Of a stretch of 64,000 nt of DNA, positions 9,366-18,156 are shown piece after piece; position 1 is the first letter of the stretch, and each line of letters begins with the position of its first letter. A program made the translations under genes and the position numbers. Source of the stretch: Verrucomicrobiota bacterium (GTDB lineage Bacteria > Verrucomicrobiota > Verrucomicrobiia > Limisphaerales > J093); assembly GCA_027493615.1 (NCBI GenBank), contig JAOSKK010000006.1:80375-144374 (forward strand). Reading direction: 5' to 3'. Under the pieces are notes generated by a model that searched no databases, was not told the DNA's origin, and saw only the letters and a list, made by a program, of their open reading frames with translations.

Positions 9366-10513
9366 TCAAGCCGGGCTGACGCGAGACGAGCCCGCGTCCG
9401 GCGGGGCCAGTCGGGCGGTGAGGAACAGGTCTTCCCCGAAAGTACGCCACTCGAGCTGGACGAGTCGGGGGAGGGTGTCGCGTGAGGGGAAGCCCTTCCC
9501 GGCCACGGCGGGGCGGGCGGCGCGCCCGCCGAGGACTCTTGGCGCGTAGAAGAAGGCGATCCGGTGAGCGAGCCCTTGTTCGAGAAACGAGGCATGGACC
9601 TCGCCGCCGCCTTCGACGAGCAAGTGCGTGACGTTTTCCTGTCCCAGACGTTGCAGGATCCAGGGAGGTCCAGGCGGCGGTCGCCGCGGGTTGGTGCGGG
9701 GACGACCCTCACGCGGCGGGCGAGGGCCGCCACGCGCCGGGCGGGTGCATGGCTCGCCACGAAGACCGTGGTGCGGTCGGCGAAGGGGTCGCTGACCACC
9801 TGGGCCGACAGCGGGGTGCGGGCGCGGGAGTCGAGGATGATCCGGCGTGGGCTTGGGGGCGGGGTGGTTGAGGCACGGCGGGTGGCGGGGGCGGCTCGGG
9901 CTGCGGACGGTCAGGGCGGGGTTGTCGGCCAGCACGGTGTTCACGCCCACCAGGATGGCGTCGGCGCCGCGGCGCAGGTGATGGGCGTGGGCGCGGGCGG
10001 CGGGGCCGGTGATCCACTTGGACTCACCGCGCGCGGTGGCGATGCGACCGTCGAGGGTCATGGCGGCCTTGAGGGTGACGAAGGGGGTACGGCGGACGAT
10101 CCAATGGTTGAAGGACTCGTTGAGGCGGGTGGCGGCGTCGCCTTGCGAACCGAGGCGAACCTCGAGGCCCGCGCGGCGCAGCAATTCGAGACCGCGTCCG
10201 GCGTGGCGGGGGTTGGGGTCGGTGGTGGCGACGACGACGCATTGGAGGCGGGCGGCGATGAGGGCGTCGGTGCAGGGGGGGTACGGCCGTGAGTGGAACA
10301 GGGTTCGAGGGTGACGTAGAGGGTGGCGCCGTCGGGGCGTTGGCCGCGACGGCGGGCGTCGTCGAGGGCGACGATTTCGGCGTGGGGACCGCCGGCGTAT
10401 TGATGCCAGCCCTGGCCGATGACGCGTCCGTGTTTGATGAGGACGGCGCCGACCATGGGATTGGGTGAAGTTTGCCCCCAGGCACGGCGGGCGAGGCGCA
10501 GCGCCCGGCGCAT
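9366..10513 (-). CDS. ribD: Bifunctional riboflavin deaminase/reductase, multiply frameshifted
   Basis: The N-terminal deaminase part shows SPNPMVGAVL, GGPHAEIVAL (zinc His and catalytic Glu) and EPCSTHGRTPP. The reductase part shows LKAAMTLDGRIATARGESKW and LLVEGGGEVHASFLEQGL. These lie in three frames, with breaks near 10275 (seven G), about 9860 and about 9690. All segments are present in order, so this is one ribD with indels rather than a decayed remnant. I place the start at ATG 10513 (MRRALRLARRAWGQTSPNP) because sequence upstream of it belongs to a REP-like element next to the transposase. Confidence 0.82.
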
Positions 10514-10537
10514 GGGGTCAGTCCCAGAAATCTGAAT
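10513..10537. repeat. REP-like end, left side of RAYT unit
   Basis: GGGGTCAGTCCC (10514-10525) followed by AGAAATCTGAAT is an inverted copy, with two mismatches, of the element at 11617-11647 on the other side of the transposase gene. It abuts the ribD start codon (10511-10513). Confidence 0.65.
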
Positions 10538-10548
10538 GCTTGTGCTCT

Positions 10549-11589
10549 TCATGAGTCATTGGCCTCAGCCCCCGACGCTTGGAGCGCGGTGAGCACGTCC
10601 CGCCACCGGCGGATCTGCGGGTCGTGGCTCTCGGCCATTGTCCGGCTGGCGTGGCTGACGTTGGACTCGTGGCCCATGGCCAGCCGATCGCTGATCCACC
10701 GGCAGGAGACGGCGGTTCGCGAACGCAACCACCAGGCCAACAATTGCTTCCTGGCTGATCGCTTCCGTGTGCCTGCCCAGTCCTTGTCCTGCCAACCCAA
10801 CGCCTTCACCCCCCACGTCAGCCACTGCTCCGCCGCCGCTTCGCCGTGGGCCTGGACACCCTCGCCGCTGACGGAGTCGGCGCGAGGTCTTTCGAGGGAG
10901 CGGCTCACAGCTTCGAGCAACCTGGCCCGGAAACCGTCGCCGCCGAGGTACCAGCCGCGTCGGAGCTTGCGCCATTCTTGTTCCCAGGCCCGGCGTCCGC
11001 GCGGGTCAGCGCACTCCAGGGCGCGGCTTTCGAGGTAAGCCTCGTAGCCGCGCCGGGAAGCCTGGTCCTCTGCGCCGAAGCCGAGGGCGCCCAGCACCCG
11101 GTCGCTACGCAGCCATTCGGGGGCAGGCGCGGTTCCGACGTGGGCGGGAAAGCTGCTCCAGAGGTAACAGGTCAGACGCTGCTCGCCGGGCTGGATCAAG
11201 CCCGCGCGGACGGGGTTGAGGTGGATGTACGTACTCACCACGCCGAAGTACTGTGGTTCGGTTGCGTCGACGACCACCGCCTTGTAGCGGCCCTGGAGCA
11301 CGTGTCCGAAGGTGCGGTGGCGGAGGTTGAAACGACGCGTGTAAGTGCCCTGCAGCCATTTCATGCCCGCGACGAGATTCGGCTCGGGGGTTTGGGCCAG
11401 GAGGTGGTAGTGATTGCCCATGAGCACATAGGCGTGGATCCGCCAACCGGTCTTCGCGCAGGTGTCGCGCAGGGTTTCGAGCCAGAGGACGCGATCCTGG
11501 TCGTCCCGGAAGATCGCGTGGCCCTGATTGCCGCGGCTCATGAGGTGGTAGACGGCACCGGGGTATTGAACTCTGAGCTTGCGCGCCAT
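10549..11589 (-). CDS. REP-associated tyrosine transposase (RAYT, Y1/HUH family)
   Basis: 346 residues. Single-strand transposase of the IS200/Y1 superfamily. The N-terminus (ARKLRVQYPGAVYHLMSRGN) is typical of RAYTs. The HUH motif is HYH at residues 60-62 (GNHYHLL) and the likely catalytic Tyr is residue 121 in STYIHLNPVRAG. The C-terminal ~150 residues end in a DnaA-like helix-turn-helix typical of longer RAYTs. It is flanked by inverted REP-like elements at 10513 and 11617. RAYTs are usually single-copy host genes that move REP sequences. The gene is intact. Confidence 0.9.
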   Translation of the reverse strand: MARKLRVQYPGAVYHLMSRGNQGHAIFRDDQDRVLWLETLRDTCAKTGWRIHAYVLMGNHYHLLAQTPEPNLVAGMKWLQGTYTRRFNLRHRTFGHVLQGRYKAVVVDATEPQYFGVVSTYIHLNPVRAGLIQPGEQRLTCYLWSSFPAHVGTAPAPEWLRSDRVLGALGFGAEDQASRRGYEAYLESRALECADPRGRRAWEQEWRKLRRGWYLGGDGFRARLLEAVSRSLERPRADSVSGEGVQAHGEAAAEQWLTWGVKALGWQDKDWAGTRKRSARKQLLAWWLRSRTAVSCRWISDRLAMGHESNVSHASRTMAESHDPQIRRWRDVLTALQASGAEANDS

Positions 11590-11616
11590 GCGAGGGGGAT
11601 AGCGGGAGGGGACGGT

Positions 11617-11647
11617 GGGGTCAATTCAGGTTTCAGGGACTGACCCC
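11617..11647. repeat. REP-like palindrome, right side of RAYT unit
   Basis: GGGGTCA (11617-11623) pairs with TGACCCC (11641-11647), enclosing ATTCAGGTTTCAGGGAC. The right half is the inverted counterpart of 10513-10537. A related TGACCCC/GGGGTCA hairpin occurs at 26308-26325. Confidence 0.7.
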
Positions 11648-11721
11648 ACGGGTCATGAGCCAGGTCAAGGTTTGCGGTGGCACCCGCTGGACAGACCCTG
11701 CGGCTATGCGCAGTTTGTCGC

Positions 11722-13048
11722 GTGCGCACGGTGTTGATGTTGACGGGGTTGTTGGCGGGGTTGGCGGCGGTTGGTCCGGCTGCGGCCCAGAACCTGCCGG
11801 AGTACGAGCTGCCGCCCATCCGCTACTCGGCGGCCGAAGCCTCGAACCGGGTGACGGCGCTGCAGGCGCGTCGGAGCGCCGGGGACTGGCAGCCGACGGT
11901 TGGGACCGGCAAGGAATGTCTGCGCGAACTGCTCGGGGCCCTCGAGGTTCCATTGGAATCGCAGGTGTTGGTGTTTTCGAAGACGAGCCTGCAGCGGGCG
12001 CTCATCGAGCCGCGCCGCCCACGGGCGCTGTATTTCAACGATGAGACCTACGTCGGTTGGGTGCCGGGGGGCTGATCGAGGTGGCGGTCACCGATCCGCA
12101 GCTTGGGCTCGTGTTTTACCATTTCGATCCGCGGCCCGGTGAGGAGTCGACCCGGTTCGTGCGTGACGCCGACTGTCTGTCGTGCCACGGGGGCTCGCTG
12201 ACCCGGAACTGGCCGGGCGTGATGGTACGTTCGGTCGTTCCCGACGCGCAGGGCGAGCCGATCACGTCGATGGGGACGTTTCTGACCGGACACGACAGTC
12301 CGCTGGAGGAGCGCTGGGGGGGTGGTACGTGACGGGCGTTCACGGCGGAGCCCGCCACATGGGCAACGGATTCGTACGAGCGACGAAGCCGGGCGACAAC
12401 GAACTCGACCGCGAAGCCGGAGCCAACGTGACGGATCTGACGCCTTTCTTTGCTGCGGAACCTTACCTCCGGGGCGACAGCGACATCGTCGCGCTGATGG
12501 TCCTGGAACATCAGGTGGGCATGCACAACCGCCTGGTGCAGGGTGCGCTCCGGGTGCGAAAATGGATGGACTACCAGCGCAACCTCCGGCGGGAACTCGG
12601 ACAACCGGAGACCGATGAGCTCGAGGGGACGGCCTTGCGGGTCGTGACCAGCGAGACGGAGCGGATTGTGGAGCACCTGCTTTTCTGCGGTGAAGCGCCG
12701 CTCCCCGCGGGCGGGCTGCGTGGAGCGGGCGACTTTGAGGCGGCGTTCCGTGCCAACCGCCGGGTGGATGGGCAGGGGCGCAGTTTGAAGGACTTCGATC
12801 TGACCACCCGCTTGTTCCGCTGGCGGTGCAGCTACATGATTTACTCACCGGCGTTCGAGGCCTTGCCGGCGGTGCTCAAGGAGCGGGTTTACCGGCGGTT
12901 GTTCGAAGTGCTCGGGGCGGCCGAACCGCCCAGGGCCTTCGCCCATCTGCCCGCGGCCGAACGTGAGGCCGTGAAGGAGATCCTGGTCGCCACGACGCTT
13001 GACGCCCGCCGCGAGGGGTCAACAGACTCGCCGCCATGTTCAAGATGA
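11722..13048 (+). CDS. Exported protein with one CxxCH haem motif, frameshifted twice
   Basis: About 440 residues once joined. A signal peptide (MLTGLLAGLAAVGPAAAQ, start GTG 11722 or ATG 11737) precedes a domain with ALYFNDETYVGWVPGG and a single cytochrome-type motif CLSCHGG, then a long helical C-terminal part (VLEHQVGMHNRLVQGA, YMIYSPAFEALP). One-base breaks lie near 12066-12071 (six G) and 12313-12319 (seven G). Proteins of this type occur in Verrucomicrobiota and Planctomycetota; I do not know a characterised member. Periplasmic electron transfer is a guess from the motif. Confidence 0.65.
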
Positions 13049-14100
13049 TCGGCGGGGACGGGCGCGAGTACGGTCCGGTCACGGCGGACCAGCTTCGCGA
13101 GTGGATCCTCGATCACCGGGCCAACGGCCAGACCATGGTTCTGGCGGAGGGGGGGTCGTGACTGGCAACCGCTGGGAACGCTGCCCGAGTTTGCGGGGGT
13201 GCTGGCCGAGGCCGCGCGGTTGCACGCCGTGCCGCCGCCGCCCGCTGCGGGCCCTGCGCGGGCGACGCCCGCGGGCGATTTGCCCGGCGAGACGCTCTCG
13301 ACCCCGTCCACACCGGCGACGCCGGTCGAGTGGCCGGAGGCGGCTCCGACGGAGGCCGGTTGGGCGGGTGGTGAATTGCGGGTTCTGGATTGCCTGGGGC
13401 GGGCGTGGCATTTGTGGCAGCGACATCTACTGCTGATCACGGGGGCGAGTGCGTTGGCGTGGGGGATTCAGACCCTGCCGCAACTGCTGCCGCAGGTGTT
13501 CGGGTGTCTGGGCTTGTTGGCGAGTCTGGCGGTGTCGGGGGCCGTGTACGGGGGTTTGAGCGTGTTGATTCTGGGGCTGATCCGGGGGAACCGGCGCGGC
13601 CGAGCGATCTGTTTGCGTGTTTTGACGGTCGGTTCTCGGCGTGTCTGCTGGTGTTTGTGGTCACGGGCATCCTGGAGGAGATCGGGCTGGCGCTGTGCAT
13701 TCTGCCGGGGGTGTTCCTGAGCACGGTCTGGGCGTTCAGCCTGCCGCTGGCGGCGGATCGGCGGCTGGGGTTTGGCGAAGCGGTTCAGGGAAGCTGGCGT
13801 GCGGTGATGCCGCGGTTCTTTGCGGTGCTGGGGCTGTTGGCGCTGGCCTTTTTGCCGGTGGTGATCTTCTCGGCTTACAGCTCGGTTCGGATGGTGGGAC
13901 ATACAATGGACCTGCTGGGCCCCCTGGGATCGCTGGACTTCGAGGGGGTGCGCGAGCGATTGCCCGAGCTCACCCGGCATGCGGGACAACTGGGGTTGCA
14001 GCAGCAATGGGTGCTGCTGTTGAACCTGCCCTTTGCGTGGACCGCGCTGATGACGGCGTATGAAGACCTCTTCGGCGTCCGGCCGCGATCGCCCGGTTGA
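13036..14100 (+). CDS. GYF_2-domain multi-pass membrane protein, frameshifted
   Basis: The N-terminus MIGGDGREYGPVTADQLREW followed by RDWQPLGTLPEF is a GYF_2 domain (about residues 4-55). A proline/alanine-rich linker follows, then several membrane helices (LLASLAVSGAVYGGLSVLIL; ACLLVFVVTGILEEIGLAL; FFAVLGLLALAFLPVVIF). Breaks lie near 13150 (seven G) and 13588. The start overlaps the preceding gene by 13 bases. GYF_2 domains in this phylum are usually joined to membrane regions of unknown role. No function assigned. Confidence 0.65.
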
Positions 14101-14434
14101 CCGGGCCACGGCCTGGGCCTGTCTGTGGACGAATGTCCTCACGTTGCCGGGGTTGGGGAGCGTGGCTGCCGGGCGTGCCATCGGCTATGCGCAAGCGGGC
14201 ACGGCGCTGGCGGGGTTTGGGCTGACGCTGCACGGGCTCTTCCGCATCGTGAGGGCGTGGCTGGATGTGGGCGAACTGCCGGTCGGCTTTACGACGTCGT
14301 TCTGGGTGAGCCTGGTGGGGGTGGCGATGTTTGCCGCGGCCTGGTTGTGGGCGCTGATCACAAGCCTGGGCATCTTGCGTGACGCCCGTCCCCACGAGGG
14401 GGCGCCGCGTCCGGCCGCCAACGATCATGGCTGA
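14060..14434 (+). CDS. Small multi-pass membrane protein
   Basis: 124 residues with about three hydrophobic segments (VLTLPGLGSVAAGRAIGYAQ; TSFWVSLVGVAMFAAAWLWA), glycine-rich in the first. The start overlaps the end of the GYF gene by 41 bases, and the stop overlaps the next small frame, so it sits inside a compact membrane-protein cluster. Family not recognised. Confidence 0.55.
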   Translation: MKTSSASGRDRPVDRATAWACLWTNVLTLPGLGSVAAGRAIGYAQAGTALAGFGLTLHGLFRIVRAWLDVGELPVGFTTSFWVSLVGVAMFAAAWLWALITSLGILRDARPHEGAPRPAANDHG

Positions 14435-14558
14435 GCCAGACCATGCATTCCGGACCGCGGAGATCGCGGTCAGGCCGACCAGGCGGGTGGTGGAGGTACC
14501 GCCGCGGCTGAGGCCGGGGAAGCGTCGTGTTCCTCTCGGACCTCCGCAGGGGCTGTGA
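14427..14558 (+). CDS. Possible 43-residue linking ORF
   Basis: An ATG at 14427 overlaps the previous stop (14432-14434), and its own stop (14556-14558) overlaps the GTG start of the DUF2752 gene, the geometry of translational coupling. The product would be basic and proline-rich (VPPRLRPGKRRVPLGPPQGL) with no recognisable domain. It may be a real small protein or leftover coding sequence cut by the repeat at 14566. Confidence 0.3.
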   Translation: MAEPDHAFRTAEIAVRPTRRVVEVPPRLRPGKRRVPLGPPQGL

Positions 14559-15009
14559 ACCGTGGAAGGTGCAAGCCGGAAGCCCGCACCACAGGTTCCC
14601 GGGGAACCCGGCACCGGCGCACCCGGGAACTGCGGTGGCCGGTTTGGGCCTTCGGGGCCCTGCTGGTGACGCTCACGGGCCTGCATCTGGCGTCGGTGTG
14701 GGGACTGCCGCTGCCGGTCTGCGGTCTGCGGGCAGCCACCGGCTATCCCTGTCCGCTCTGTGGGTCGACCCGTGGAGCGCTGGCGTTCGCGCATGGGGAC
14801 TGGGTCCAGGCCTGGCGTTGGAACCCACTGGCGGCGGCCTTGCTCCTGGGGGCAAGCCTGCTCTTTGTCGCGGCCCTGGCCGACCGGTTCCTGGGGACGC
14901 CGATGCTGGCAGTGGCGGTGCGTGTGGGGCGACGCTGGGGACCTGGCGGACGGCGGCGGCCCTGCTGTTGGCGAACTGGTTGTACTTGCTGGCGACCCAG
15001 ACGCGGTAG
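14555..15009 (+). CDS. DUF2752 membrane protein, frameshifted
   Basis: Two or three membrane helices and the DUF2752 signature GYPCPLCGSTRGALAFAHGD followed by NPLAAALLL. The frame breaks near 14938 at a G run; the shifted frame gives the last helix (AAALLLANWLYLLATQT) and a stop at 15007-15009. The first ~15 residues are encoded by a dispersed repeat (GTGCAAGCCGGAAGCCCGC), so the true start may differ. DUF2752 genes are commonly found beside GYF or CD225-like membrane genes, as here; function unknown. Confidence 0.68.
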
Positions 15010-15273
15010 CAAAGGGCCAAGGTCAAAGCTCAAAGCTCAAGGGAAGGTCCAAGGTCGAGGCTCCAAGGTCGGGGCAGCCTCCTTGGGCTGCGCGGCCGTG
15101 CATAGGAACCAGGAACCGACGTGAATGGATGCCCCTTCTGCATTCTTCATTCTGCCTTCTGCATTCCGGTCTTGGAGAGCGCAGGCGAGACGCCTGCATC
15201 ACCGGTTGATGGAGTGGGAAGTTGCGGCTGGTCGAAAACGCCTCCTCACGTCGGCGCCTACGGAGGGGCCTGC
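15010..15273. repeat. Spacer built from several dispersed-repeat families
   Basis: Reading left to right: CAAAGCTCAAAGCTCAAGGG (15017 on), a CTTCTGCATTCTTCATTC type segment (15133-15165), GCAGGCGAGACGCCTGC palindrome (15181-15197) and CTCCTCACGTCGGCGCCTAC (15242-15261). Related copies occur near 17740, 44220, 38676 and 55955. No gene is visible. Confidence 0.6.
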
Positions 15274-16647
15274 TCACGTTGGCGGCTTGATGGGCTCGCG
15301 CCAACCGATCGCGGCGTAGGCCAGTGCCGCGCCTCCGAGGGCGAACAGGTAAACGACTTCCCACGCGAGGACATAGGTGCCGAGGATCCAGACGAGCGCG
15401 CCGACGATCAGCGCGGCGGTTGCGCTGCGCGGGCCGCCGAACCGGGTGAACAGGCCGAACAACACGATCACAAAGATGCCCGCACTACCGAAGGCCGAGG
15501 CGCTCTCGACCAGTTCGAAGATCGTCTCGGCTCCCAGCGCCAATGCCCAGGCCATCAGCCCGAACGCGACCACGCCGAGGCGGGAACACCGCACCTTGGC
15601 GGGCTCGTCGAGACCCGGGTAGCGGGGAAGCACCAGGTTGTGGACGGTCAGAGCGGAGGCGGCGAGGAGGGTGCTGTCCACCGTCGAGAGAATGGCGGAG
15701 ACCAGGGCCCCGGCGAACAGGACGTACAGGACGGGAGCGAGGTGTTGTTGGGCCAACCGGGGCAGGATCTGTTCCGGATGGTCGAGGTTGGGAAGCAACC
15801 CGACGCCCACCAGGCCGATGAACACGGGGATGAGTCCCACGGCGATGTAGAGGCCGCCACCGGCGAGGGCGGAGCGGCGCGCCACAGCGGGCGATCGCGT
15901 GGCCAGGACGCGAGCGACCAGTTCCTGCGCAACGACCGAGCCGCAAATCGGGATCGCCCAAGCCTCGAGCGTGAGCCAGGGCGACTGGGCGGTGTTGATA
16001 AGGCGGAGCCGTTCCGGCTCGACGGTGCGCCAGGCCGTGCCGATTTCCGGCATGCCGGGGAACAGCACGGCCACGAGCATCACGAGGCCGAGGATGATCA
16101 TCACGCCCTGGATAAGGTCGGTGAGCACATCGGCGCGCATCCCGCCAAAGCCGGTGTAGACGATGGCGACCAGGGCAGCGAGGCTGATCGCCAGCGGCAC
16201 CCCGACTCCTGCGCTGGCGTCCAACACCTGACCAAACCCACGGATCTGCGCGGCGGCCCACAGGACGGACGTGGGCACCATCAGCACCACCGCCAACCGC
16301 TCGACTGCCGGCGAGAACCGTTGCCGGAAGAGATCGGCGAGGGTGGTGAGGCGCCGGCGCCAAAGCGGAACCGCGAAGACGGCCCCCATGAACAGGAGAC
16401 AGGCGCCGTAGCCGAACGGCTCGGCCGAGGCGCCGGACAGGCCTTCGGCATAGATGCGTCCGGCGGAGCTGAGGCACGTCTCGGCGCCGAACCAGGTGGC
16501 GAAGAAGCTGAAAGTGGCGAGGCCGTAGCCCAGCCGCCGGCCGGCCAGCAGGTAGTCATCTTCGGTGGCGATGTGGCGCGAGACGACCAGCCCAATGACC
16601 AACTGCAGGGCCACATAGCCGAGGATGCCGGCGAGGACCCAGGTCAC
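15274..16647 (-). CDS. Sodium/solute symporter (SSS family)
   Basis: 457 residues with about 12-13 membrane helices across the whole length. The N-terminal SRHIATEDDYLLAGRRLGYG and the TWFGAETCLSSAGRIYAEG segment are typical of SSS transporters, as is the Na-site region ALVSAILSTVDSTLLAASAL. The substrate cannot be read from sequence. The downstream TIM-barrel isomerase gene starts on the same strand just upstream, suggesting uptake of a sugar or sugar acid used by that pathway. Confidence 0.85.
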   Translation of the reverse strand: MTWVLAGILGYVALQLVIGLVVSRHIATEDDYLLAGRRLGYGLATFSFFATWFGAETCLSSAGRIYAEGLSGASAEPFGYGACLLFMGAVFAVPLWRRRLTTLADLFRQRFSPAVERLAVVLMVPTSVLWAAAQIRGFGQVLDASAGVGVPLAISLAALVAIVYTGFGGMRADVLTDLIQGVMIILGLVMLVAVLFPGMPEIGTAWRTVEPERLRLINTAQSPWLTLEAWAIPICGSVVAQELVARVLATRSPAVARRSALAGGGLYIAVGLIPVFIGLVGVGLLPNLDHPEQILPRLAQQHLAPVLYVLFAGALVSAILSTVDSTLLAASALTVHNLVLPRYPGLDEPAKVRCSRLGVVAFGLMAWALALGAETIFELVESASAFGSAGIFVIVLFGLFTRFGGPRSATAALIVGALVWILGTYVLAWEVVYLFALGGAALAYAAIGWREPIKPPT

Positions 16648-16653
16648 GTCGGG

Positions 16654-17604
16654 TCAGACGTCGCAGACCGTGATCGCCTGGCGCAGGCCTTCCCGGGCGT
16701 CCCGCGTGGGGATGAACTCGTGGCCCACATAGCCGCGGTAACCGACTTCGACCAGGGCGCGGAGGACCGGAGCGAAGTTGATTTCCTGGCGGTCATCGAG
16801 TTCCCCGCGTCCCGGGTTGCCGGCGGTATGGACATGGCCGATGAACTCGGCGCTCTGGCGGATCCGGCGGACGAGATCCCCGTCCATGACCTGCACGTGG
16901 TAGATGTCGAAGAGGAGTTTGAGCCGTGGCGAACTCACGCGTCGGAGGATGTCCAGGCAGTAGTCCACATGGTCGCCCTGGTAACCGGGGTGGCCCTTCA
17001 TGGGGGTGGGAATCCTCGCGGCTGTTGAGCATTTCGAGGCAGAGGTGACGCCTTTCTGCTCGGCGTAACCGACCACCTGCTTGAAGCCGGCAACGCAGTT
17101 CCGGGCGCCGCGTTCGGGGGCGATGTGCTTGCTGCGGGGGTCGCCCGGCTGGCGGGCGCTGTAGCCGGTGAAGCAGATGACGTTTGGGAAGCCGAAGGCG
17201 GCGGCGGCATCGATGGCGTCGGTGGTGGCCTTGATGACGCGCGGCCAGTGGTCGGGGTTGTTGAAGCCTTTGACGAAGGGCGGGTCGGGGTTCATGTCGA
17301 TCTGGCCGATGGCGCAGATCAGGCCGTGCCGCTTGAGGATGGGGTAGTCTTTGTCGGGCACGAGCTCGACGCTGACGCACCCGAGTTCCTTGGCCACCTC
17401 ACAGAGCTGGTCGAGGTTCCATTTCGAGCCGAACTGCTCGAAGGGCCACTGGACAATCGAGTGCTTGATCCGGCCGTGGGTGGCGGCAGGAGCGGCCGTG
17501 AGGCGGCCGGCGGGGCCCAACGCGAGGGCGCCGGCGGTCAACGCCGTGGTGCGGCGGAGCAGTTCCCGGCGGCTCAACAGACGGGAGGCGGGAGGGGTGT
17601 TCAT
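16654..17604 (-). CDS. Hydroxypyruvate isomerase-like TIM barrel with Tat-type signal
   Basis: About 316 residues. The N-terminus SRRELLRRTTALTAGALALG looks like a twin-arginine signal. The AP-endonuclease-2 TIM barrel shows GHPGYQGDHVDYC, LLFDIYHVQVMDGD, FIGHVHTAGNPGRGE and VGHEFIPT, close to hydroxypyruvate isomerase. Start at ATG 17604 rather than 17745, because the signal begins there. A stretch of about 15 residues (near 17000-17050) is out of frame between two compensating indels; the other frame there reads LCLEMLNSREDSHP, as expected. Likely an exported or cofactorless sugar isomerase. Confidence 0.75.
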   Translation of the reverse strand: MNTPPASRLLSRRELLRRTTALTAGALALGPAGRLTAAPAATHGRIKHSIVQWPFEQFGSKWNLDQLCEVAKELGCVSVELVPDKDYPILKRHGLICAIGQIDMNPDPPFVKGFNNPDHWPRVIKATTDAIDAAAAFGFPNVICFTGYSARQPGDPRSKHIAPERGARNCVAGFKQVVGYAEQKGVTSASKCSTAARIPTPMKGHPGYQGDHVDYCLDILRRVSSPRLKLLFDIYHVQVMDGDLVRRIRQSAEFIGHVHTAGNPGRGELDDRQEINFAPVLRALVEVGYRGYVGHEFIPTRDAREGLRQAITVCDV

Positions 17605-18156
17605 GGGGCGCACGATGGATGACACGAGACGGGGACCGGTTTTGAGTCGGGACAACATGGCGCGAAAGCTAGAGCGCCGTGCGCGTTTCGACAAGTCCGG
17701 GGCCGACGCACGCAGCGGCGGACGTTCGGGTGAGGGGAAGCTCAAAGCTCAAAGGGCGAAGGGCAAAGCTCAAGGGGAAGTTCCAGCATTCCAGGGGTCG
17801 GCACCGGGCCAACCGTCAACAGGCGCGGAGCGTTGGGAGTGCGGCGTCTTCCAGCGGCGCTTTTTGTTCAGCCCCCACGCAAAGCGGCGGTAAACCGCGC
17901 TCACTCCACACGCCGTGCGACCTCCCATGCGGTGGGCGAGCGCGGAGCGTCTGGTGTGCCCCGACTCCGAGTGGCGCTTGGGGGAGGACGCGGCAAGCGG
18001 GAAGCTCGCATCACAGGTTCATGCGAAGGCACGCGACCTGCGGGAAGGCGGGTTGCAGGAGGTTCACGAACTCGGGGTTGGTGCCGGCGGCGAGTCTCTG
18101 GCAGAGTACTCGCCTGTCCCGGGCGGGAGAGCCGGCCGGGTTCAGTGGAATGACGC
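17605..18156. repeat. 550-base spacer of dispersed repeats
   Basis: Contains CAAAGCTCAAAGGGCGAAGG type sequence (17742-17785), CTTCCAGCGGCGC (17850) and GCTCGCATCACAGGTTC (18004). Frames crossing it carry no recognisable protein. No gene called. Confidence 0.5.

Noticed and set aside
8681..9799. Riboflavin synthase with a long N-terminal extension
   Set aside because: Residues before MFTGIVEE belong to out-of-frame ribD sequence.
10514..10552. ribD start at 10552
   Set aside because: The extra codons are the REP-like element; the conserved RibD N-terminus starts at 10513.
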